NCBI RefSeq assembly: GCF_026914185.1 | Contig: NC_070559.1 | Coordinates: 7,733,501-7,797,500, forward strand | Direction of reading: 5' to 3' | DNA: 64,000 nucleotides | DNA from: Puccinia triticina | Lineage: Eukaryota; Basidiomycota; Pucciniomycetes; Pucciniales; Pucciniaceae | Shown: in pieces, positions 54,701 to 64,000 of the stretch | Layout of the letters: every line of letters begins with the position of its first letter | Numbering within the stretch: position 1 is the first letter of the stretch | Notes under the pieces: model-generated | Database searches by the model: none | Seen by the model: only the letters and a program-made list of their open reading frames with translations | What the model was told of the DNA's origin: nothing | Program-made: the position numbers and the translations under genes

Positions 54701-57700
54701 CTTGACGGGGGTCTAGTGCAAGTGCTGAGGGCTGTGGCAGTTCTTTCCTCCGGAGCTTTGCGTTTAGATGGCTGGTCCTCTTCTGCTATGTCTTTGAGTC
54801 GATCCATCAGAAGCTCGTGATTAGTGTTCAGCTCAGGATGCATAACAAAAGAGTCGGTAAGGGAGCGACGGGTAAGGCTGAGTTTAGCAATTACAATTCC
54901 ACAAATGTCGCGACTAGCCATGGGGTGGCCAATTGAAGCGAAGTTCAAGAGGCACCGTTCGATGTCGTCTAGGAACGTGAGCATATTACCCTCGTATTTG
55001 ACGTTTTGCCATGCAGTAGTGCATCTGATAAATCAGGTGGTGGTGTGTCTGGCAAAGCGATCCGTGATTTTCTTCCAAAGTAAGTATCCACTGTCTTCAT
55101 TGTTGTCATTGACTAGGCCGACAAAGAGTCGGTCCAAGATTTTCATGGAGATGACGCTCGCAGTATTGTTTAATTGCTTCTTGAGCGCTCTGGCGGGATT
55201 GGCGCCGGGATCGTTGATGACTGCATTCCATAATTCTTTGTTCTTCATGAAGGTTTTCATGCGGCGCGCCCAAAGGGGATATTTGGAGTCCCCTTCGAGG
55301 GTGGGAAGGCATGCAAGTTCTTCTTTGGATGCGATGGAGGTTGCCATATCGTCGCTGCCCTTGTGTCTTGAAAATCGAGGTGGGTCCAAGTGAGAGTTCG
55401 AGACTGTAAATCTGTGAGAATAGCAAGACTTTAAGGTTTATTTCATCTTTGAGTCAGCTCATAGCGATCTACATGAGAGGAGAAAAAGATAGAAAGGAAA
55501 AACAGGGTTGAGGTGTACCTTTAAGGGCAGTGGTAGGAGAAACAAGTATATGAGAACAAGATGAGAGAAAAGAAGCACGAGAAAGCGGTCTGAGAATAAC
55601 AAGGTTGCGGTACAAGGTCGTCTCAGAACTGTCAATGATAACAAGTGAAAAAGAGCTGGTTTATAGCAGCTGACGATGTGAGTGAGTCAATGGGTAGCGG
55701 TTGAGTCAATGGGAAAGGGATATGTGGAAATGTGAGCTTATGGATGGAATGGAACGACTGAGGAAAGAAAGCCGGAACAAAGAGAGAGTTAGCGCTCCTT
55801 TTATAGGGCTTTCATGCAGCAGGACAGGTTTTGCTCTGTTTCCACGTACCAGAGATTAGTTGCGGTTACAACAGCCCAGTCCAAGTGAACAGGGACGTGG
55901 TCGCGGCGGTTTGATCTCAACCGGTTTGGAACTTCTCGCTCATGTTCTCGTTGTCTGTATGACAAGGTAAACAAGGAGGGTTTCAGGGTTAGTTTTCCTG
56001 GACTGGTTCATCAGGGTCGGTTCTGAGGTTTCACAAACTGGTTTAGTCTGAGGAAGGGGGGTTGCTTCTGACTTACGTGTGATGATTTGTTCCGAGGAGT
56101 TGGTGTGGCTGCTGATAGAGGCGCCGGGATCTTGGTTTGGTTCAGCTGTGTCAGGCTGGGCTGGACCTGTGACAGAGCTGATCGGGCCCGGGCCTGAATC
56201 TTGACATTCATGAGATCTTGTGAGGAATGTGAATGGGACATACCTCTTACGTTGTTGGTCCCATTTGCAATGTCTTCATCCAAGACGCCTGAGCCGGTGT
56301 TATTAAGCCAGTCGCTAGCCTTACAGTAATTCTCTTGGAGCTCTTGAATCTTTGTTTGGATATCTTTGTTGTTACGGTGATCAATACCACCAACGGTGCA
56401 ACAAGACAAGACAAGAAAATACCATTGTATATTTGTGTCTTGTCTTGCCGGGGCAATACACTGTCTCCCAAAACGTATTTATTGTCTTGTATGCCTGAGA
56501 CAATACAGAATTTTTGTCTCACAAGAGACACTGGATGTAAGGACGCAACGTGGCAATAGTGAAGCGATTGGCTCAGGCGGCGGTGGCGGCGAACCCACGG
56601 GCTCAGGATTTGACGGCCAACTGGACACATCTGGCCGCGGTGGGGGTCCATCCAATTTCTAGTCGCGGTAGCATCCATTTTGAAACTGGTAATGTTGATG
56701 CTCATCCTGTCAACAACGCCTTGGAATGTCGCCTTCTGAATTCTGCTTCTCCCCCTCAGACTTCTCTTTGTCAGGCCCGTCTTCCACCGAGTCCTCCCAC
56801 CAAACATTGCCATCGCCCATCCCCCTACTGACCTGTACTTGTCCACCGAGTCACCCCACCAGCTCACCACACCTCAGCAGCCAGCACCACCTATCCCTGC
56901 GGGTACCTCTCTTGACCAATCTACATGAGACCCAGACTTGTCTCCCTGCCTGTCCTTGCCCTCTTGCTCCGCGCCGTTCGCCCTCTTTCTCCGCGCCGTT
57001 GGCATCCAACGGCCAAACGCACAGCAGACCTGGCGCATGAAGCTTGCCCGTTCCAGCCCCCTCTCCGATCTGCTAGATACAAACGCCAAACCGCTACACT
57101 TCTTTTCTTCCTCAGAGGGGCCAATGCACCAGGAAAAAAAAATAGTCACTTGATGGCAAGTGACATGATGCAGCTTTGGTTTCTGCTCCAGAGCTACTCC
57201 AGCGCTGCTCCAAGTCTGCTCCACCAGCACTTGTAGAGCTTGCAGGACTGCACCAGAGCACTCAATGTGGCACAGTCAGCTGATCCTAATTTTTTCCCAG
57301 GAACAGCTGATGCTCATCATAAGCTGAGCAGTAGGCATTGACTGAGCCTGGGCCAAAGCTGAGCATTTTCTGAGCCTGGGCCACAGCTGAGCATTGGATA
57401 TTCCAAGCCTGAAACAAATCCAAGTGTCAGCTGGACCAATAATATTCCAAATCTTAGCATCAGCTTAGCCAACAATGGTCCAAAGCTGAGCATCATCTTG
57501 GAAAAGGCTTGTGCAGAGCTTAGGATCAGCTAGGACAATACTGTTCCAAAGATTAACACCAGCTGGGCCAAAAATTTTCAAAAGCTGAGCATTGGCTGAG
57601 CCAATGCTGGTACAAAGCTGAGCATTGGCTGAGCCAATGCTGGTACAAAGCTGAGCATTGGCTGAGCCAAGGCTGTTCCAAAGCTGAGTATCAGATTTTT

Positions 57701-60700
57701 TGAGACTATTCAAAAGATTAATATCACCTGAGCAAAGGCTGTTCCACAGCTGAGCATCAGCTGAGCCAAGGCTGGTCCACAGCTGAGCATCTGCTGAGCC
57801 AAGGCTGGTCCACAGCTGAGCATCAGCTGAGCCAAGGCTGGTCCACATCCGAGCATTGTCTTAGCCAAGGTTGGTCCACAGCTGAGCATCAGCTGAGCCA
57901 AGGCTGGTCCACAGATGAGCATAAGCTGTTACAGGAGTGGTCAGACTCAGAATCTGAGCATTGGCTGGGCCAATATTTATCCAAAGCTGAAAATCAGCTG
58001 AGCCAATACTGGTCCAAAGCTGAGCATTGGCTGGGCCAATCATAGTTCTAATCTGAGTCTAAGCTGAGCAATGACTGGAATAAAGCTGAAAATAAGCTGG
58101 GCCAGGACTGGTTCTGATCTGGGCAACAAAGCTGAGCATGAGCTGGGCACCAAAGCTGAGCATAAGCTGGGAGCTAAAGCTGAGTATCAGCTGACCAGAA
58201 ATGGGGATCAGTGGTGCCCAGCAAAAACTGAGGATCTCCTGTGGAAATTCTTAAAGTGGTTAGATGGTGGGTAGATGGTGGGTAGATGATGGGTAGATGG
58301 TGGGTAGATGGTGGGTAGCCCGCTGGAGCTGGCATGATGTCACTTGTCATCAAGTGACTATTTTTTTTTCCTGGTGATGGGGTCCCTCTGGGGAAGAGAA
58401 AACACCACGCCCAACACGACCTCTACAAATCCAACAGCACTCTTTGCCCTGCCCGTCCTCACCCTCTTGCTCTGCGCCGTCAGCATCCAACAGCCAAATA
58501 CACAGCAGGCCTGGCGCAGGAAGCTCGCCCGCTCCAGCCGCCTCTTTGATATGCTAAATGCCAACACCAAACTGCTACGCTTCTTTTCTTCCTCAGAGGG
58601 GTCAATGGGGTCCCTCTGGGGAAGAGAAAACACCATACCTGCCCCCGCACCCAGCGCGACCTCAACTGATGCTGCCTTGTATGGAGGCAAATGTTGGCTG
58701 TGAGTAGGGAGCCTTAGGCTGCCCAGATCAAGCCTGAGGAGGCCATAGTTGGTTGCAATGCCAAACATCTGCCAACCGATAATCTCGGATCCCTCTGTCA
58801 TTTTCTTATCTTACCTCCCTGAACAGGGAAGTGAATATGATGAAAGCAGTACATTGACGCGGAAATTGAGAAAAAAAGATAAATAGCGACAGGGGCAGAT
58901 GAGATGTAAGACCATAAAACTGATATCAGTTTGTCGTGGTTTTGATCATGGCCTTTTTGGCTTTCTTGTTTGCCCTCTGCTGATCGGCCAGAGTGATGAT
59001 CTCCTGAGCAGTCTCAAAAGCCCCGTCTGGCTTAATTCCTTGAGTTAGCCATTGGTGAGAGCTGACACAGCGTTCAATTGTCTTTGCTGCGAGACTTCCT
59101 CGGTCGCTCCTGCACGTGTCTGCTGCTGCCGAGAAGCACCTCTCAACACTTGCAGAGGTTGCGCAGCAAGCCAGATAATCCCTAGCTAAGAGCGCCAAGG
59201 TTGGAAACTCGTGGCAATGTTCCTGAAACGGAAAGCAAGATGGATGAAAATTAGCAAGAGAATTAAATGAGCTCCGGTGATGTTTTTTTACTCACCTTCC
59301 ACCAGTCCAAACTCCCGTTTGCTTGAGATGGGGGCAGCCGGTGCATACCACCAAGATATACAGTTAGCTCGTCTGACAAAGGAACCTCTTCTGCATTTGG
59401 AAAGAAGTCAAATTCGTGATTTATAGCCCGTTGACTTCCGTCTGATTTATCGGGTTGTTTTGGTGGTGCAAGCTCTTCTGAGGTCACAGTTGCGTCAATT
59501 TCAGCTTTCCTGCTTTTGAACAGATCTCTGAGTAATTCTCTCGTGTAGTCATAGCGGCTGGGAAACCATGCCTGGAAGATCAAAAGTCGGAAGCATGGGT
59601 TAAGAGCTGTTGCAATCAGGATAGCGTCACATTCAAGAGCCTCGTCAAGATAGGTATCTGTTTTTATCAGCATCTTCCTGAGCATTGCCTTGATTTCAGG
59701 GTTGCTTGCAGTTGCAATCTTCTTGTTGATGAAATTCTTCATGTAATAGTATTCAGAGATGATCAAGCACCCTGACGAGGAGTCACCTTCCATTTTCTTG
59801 GTGAGGAAATAAAACTCCTATCAAACCATACCAAAATGTCAGCTTGCGCTCGGACAACAAACACGACCAAAGTAATTTTGCACTTAGACTCACACTGAAA
59901 GTCTCATTCAAATTATTGACTATCTATGCGAGCTTGATATGCACGATCCCTGCTTTGGAACTTGATGTTCCAGCGGATTCCGTATCCAGCAATGAGGCTG
60001 GGCCCGTTGCAATCAAGTTTCTTGCACCAGGTTGTGAACTCAAATCACTTCGAAGATGATGAAGTTATCCGCTGAACAATAAAATCAACCTTTGTCAAGA
60101 TTTCATCAATATTGGTAGGATTTTCAAGCGGTTGAGGGGTTTCTTCATTGTTGTTGGAGTAGTTGGCTGCCAAGGGATTGTCATCAACTTCCCCTGCCAA
60201 CACTACATCCTCCGTCACAAAGGTATCATTTGGTTTGACCTCTTCGGATTCTTCATCAATTGTTGATAGACCAGGGACAAAACCAAGAGTGCTTTCTTGT
60301 GAATCAAGCAATCCTTCGCTTGAGATTCGAAGGGCCTGGAGTCCCGCATTGAGAATAAGAGCTATCTTATGACAGATGCACCTTATGTGGTTTTCTTTAA
60401 GATTAAGATAGACCCCAGGCTTCTTGTTGATGAGCCGGTCAACTTCGGCTGCCATCGTGAAGTTATTTGAACCTGAATCAGTTGTCTGGGCTAATATGTA
60501 TTCACAAGTGAAATCAAGGATGTCAGTTTGTTTGTTGATCAATGAATCAGATGTTAGTGAAACTTATCTTATTTTTGAGTTTAGACTTTGACAAAATGTT
60601 GGCAAATGGAAGTGCCAAAAGCTTCCCCCGATGATTTGATGCAATATATTTCATGCCGAGATGAATGATCTTGAACGTCCAATCAACTGTAATGTAAGCG

Positions 60701-63700
60701 GCGGAGATTCCCATGAAAGCATGTCGGTTACCTTTAGTGGTCCAGATGTCGTGAATCAAGGTTATTTTTGAGCTAAGATTCTGGAAATATCAACATAATC
60801 AGTCACAATGCAATTAAGAAAGCATGAAATACAAAAGATAATATGTACTTGAAGGGTTGTCATAACTTTGTTCTGTAGATTCAAGTAAAGCCAATGAGCT
60901 TCGGTTGCAGCCCACGTTTGAGAGTAGAGGTCAACCCCGTGTTGAACATAGTTGAAAGCAACCCATAGCAGAAAGTCCTCGATCCGACTCCAGGGCAATG
61001 AGAACCGGACAAGCCACATGACAAGAAGCTGATTGAAAATACCTGGCTCAAAAGACTTATTCTTCAGATATTGTGTCATAGTGCCTTGTTGATGAGTCAC
61101 ATCTAGCTTATCGAGATCCCTCGCGGTCAGTGGAAGCTTGCAGCCTTCAGAGATGGAATTGGATCGTCCAGAGCAAGAAGAACGGTCGCGAGTCCCATCA
61201 CGATGCTTAGTGAGATTGCAGAAGGTGCCAGCACTTTTCTTGCAAACATTTGTGCACCACTTGCACTTGAACATTTGTTTTTCTCCAACGTCTTCTTCAT
61301 CTTCATGGAACGGTTCATCAAAATATTTTGTGATGTGATTGAAGCAGCTTTGTTTCTTCGGACCCTTTGTCTTGAACTTAGAGTTTGCCTCGTCAGTGTC
61401 CTGCTTATGATCTAGGGCATCAGGTTCAGATTTGGATTCACGGGCAACAGTTTTATTCTTCTTTTTTTCTTTAGAAGTGGTGAGGTTGGAGACCGGCGTT
61501 TGCAAGGTTGCTTACGCTTGCTAGCTTGAGACAACTGAAGGCTGGGATTGGTTGAAAGCAAAATTTGAGTCTGTGATTCAACTTAAATTTTGCTTTCAAC
61601 CAATCCCATCGGAATACCACTACTATTGACAACCATGATTCAGGTGATGGAGTCTGTGATTCAACTTCATCACCTGAATCATGGTTGTCAATAGTAGTGG
61701 TATTCCGATGGGACCGCCTCTGAGTCTGAGCTATTGATCAACAAGAATCTTGGCTTGTTCAAACAAAATCTGGGTTTATTTGTACAGGGGTGATGATCCG
61801 AGTTGACTGGCGCGAGGGTGGTTGAGTAGGAGTTTGACAACGTGAACCTGAAGATCGAGCCATTGCAGTGAATTGATTTTTGTGAGTTGGGCTTTGGTGG
61901 GGAGCAGTTAGTTGGTTGATGTTGGTTGGGTGGCTGCCTGTTGGATCTGTTTGACTCATGAACTCGACTTCAAAGGGACACTTAACGGAGTTGATCCCCG
62001 AGACACACTAGGACATCTTGATATTCATGCCGGATTGTCTCGGCATACCTGATACAGCTTTGGCAATAATTAGGTCTTGTCTTGCCTGGGCAGGACAGAA
62101 GGCCATCAATGTGATACCTGGTATCGTCTCTGCAAGCCAATACCAATAAATGGTATAGGCTGACATTGCAAGACAATACAAGTCTGATACATATACATGT
62201 CTTGTCTCTGTTTCAGCGTTGATACCACGTTCTTTCATGATTGCTACAACTTCACTCGCTAAAGCCTCCTTGTTCAAGCCTTTCTTCTTATTGCCTCGCC
62301 AACGAACATAGTTTCCATCTTCACGTAACCAATCAAGGAGAATTCGAATGCTTGAAAATCCGTCCACGGTGTCCTTTTCCCAGCTGATGGGAGGCCTTTT
62401 CTTGGTTGTTGGAGCTGAACGTGGAGCCGGAGTGGGAGCTGGAGCCGGAGTTACTGTGGTCTTCTTTGTCTGGCTGGCTGAGGGGTTGGTTGAGTTCTTT
62501 TTCTTCCTGGGAGGCATGTTGAAAATAACCAATCTGTGGAGGTGAGTGGATGGAAGATTATTTCAGTTTTGGGTCCAAGATCGGTGACTTGAAGAGGTTG
62601 GAGGAAGGAGTTTCAGGAAAATCACTGTTTCCTGCTTCAGGAAGGGGTTCCTGCAGCCCCGCTTCAAGAAGGAAATCCGCAGTTCAGGAAAAAATTCAGG
62701 CCCTTTTTTTTCCTGAATTTGGTCTCCTGAATTGCTTCCTGCACGCGCGAGATTCAACTTTGAACCCCCCCCAATGAATGACCAAGCCCCACTCAACACA
62801 AATGATTTCTTGTCTGGTTGATCCGGGCAACGGTGAAATACATGTATTGTAACACCATTACAGTTAGGGTTCTCAAAGTTAAAAACATATCATGACATGG
62901 CATACTGCCATAAACCCCTTTTTTGCTGGGAAAAATTTTACAGCTTTTGAAAGTCCCTGAAAGCCAGGTTTTGTGTTTTCATGGTATCCAGCATGTTAAG
63001 TAACTTTCAGAAAGTGTAGCATAATGATACACCAATACAGAAAATGCCAAAAACTGTGGGGGCCCAATTTGCATATGAATTCAGACAAGGTAATGAACCC
63101 ATATGTACCACATTATCTTTCCACTGGCTTCTGGTAGTCAGCTGATATGAGACAAACACTCAGAACTTTATTGATCAGTACACTGCGTTGGGTCAACTTT
63201 TACCAACCTGAGTATCTGATGCTTCATGCAGAGTATTACCTTTGAACTGTCTGCTTGGTGCTTCTGTTTTACCAGTTGGGTTGCTCACCCTGACTGGTAA
63301 AGCTTAAACAATACCTTGCCAGTAACAAGTCAGAATTGAAGAAACTGTATGTTTTACCTAAAAACGTACATTTCAATATTTGTGCAAGTTCAATTTAGCT
63401 GAGCACCTCTCCACGTGCCAGAGCAAGTGGCAATCAGGACCACCCACGGCGGACGGGTACTGGGTCCTTTTTCAACAAAACCAGCACCCATGCCCATACC
63501 CTCACCCGTCTAGGCGGGTCCCGGTGGTGATTGTGAAGTGTACCTGCTGCCACTTGGAGAGCTAAAACTCCTAAACCCTCTCAATGACTAGGGAGATTTA
63601 ACTTGCCTTATGGCCAGTACCAGCAATGGAGAAAGTGCATACACTCTCCCAAGGGGCGCTACTGGCCAAAATGAGAGTGTGTATGCCCTATCTCAATCAC

Positions 63701-64000
63701 TGGTACTGGCCATTGTGATGGAGAGAGCAAGCATACACTCTCCCATGAGCCAGTAATGGCCATGAGAGAGTTCTGAATCAATTTTTGGCCAGTACTGGCC
63801 CTTGGGAGTATATGTTCTCTCTTGATTGCCAGTACTGTCCATTGAGAGAGTGAAGCACAGCCACAACAGTGTGTTAATGAGTCAAATATAACTGTTCTGA
63901 AGTTCTGGTGTGTCCTCAGGATCAAGATACACAGGCGCACACTCAAGCTCATCAAGACCTCAGGAAGCCTCAAGATCTTCAAGATTCTCCAATTTCTCAG

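Overview
The window looks like a gene-poor, repeat-dominated stretch of a fungal nuclear genome. Spliceosomal introns are short (53-78 bp, GT...AG). Three ordinary eukaryotic genes sit together, and almost everything else is nested transposable elements (TEs). The mix of rust-like Ty1/copia, PIF/Harbinger, hAT and Helitron elements with fungal introns makes a basidiomycete of the rust (Pucciniales) type the best guess. That is an inference, because there is no marker gene here.

Layout. (1) 124-1133: an unrecognised two-exon gene. (2) 1878-26168: a 24.3-kb nest. The outer element has about 440-bp terminal inverted repeats (TIRs) and an 8-bp target duplication (TSD, GTAGGGCA). Inside it are an autonomous-type Helitron (about 3.4-18.5 kb), two long foldback elements (18792-19549 and 19586-23647) and two MITEs. 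The Helitron carries a Rep-helicase gene and three small paralogous genes. The second foldback is itself split by a non-autonomous Helitron that holds a broken CNH-domain gene fragment. The Rep-helicase gene is interrupted by a 2.1-kb LTR element and a 745-bp insertion. (3) 26787-31611: three intact minus-strand genes, namely a mitochondrial carrier (349 aa), a PTAR1-like prenyltransferase alpha-repeat protein (442 aa) and a PQ-loop protein of the SLC66A2/PQLC1 type (319 aa). (4) 31.6-44.9 kb: a diverged tandem pair of unknown membrane-protein genes, MITEs, a 44-bp hairpin satellite with a mirrored half, and a 575-bp TRIM whose LTRs contain a tRNA-like Pol III sequence. (5) 44921-62772: a PIF/Harbinger element. 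Its transposase (+ strand) is broken by a solo-LTR-like insertion. Its Myb-like partner gene (- strand) is split by a 5.7-kb copia element and a 5.8-kb hAT element. The hAT holds a 1.25-kb minisatellite-bearing MITE and a remarkable double hairpin. (6) 62.8-64 kb: no gene seen.

How it works together. The three housekeeping-type genes are independent of the TEs. Within the Helitron, the HUH-nuclease/PIF1-helicase and three small proteins with a shared fold would form one mobile unit, with the small proteins as candidate single-strand-DNA-binding partners. The PIF/Harbinger unit is the usual pair of nuclease plus DNA-binding protein. Nearly all element boundaries were read from TSDs and from reading frames that rejoin exactly when an insertion is removed. 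No similarity search was available, so family names rest on motifs I could read.
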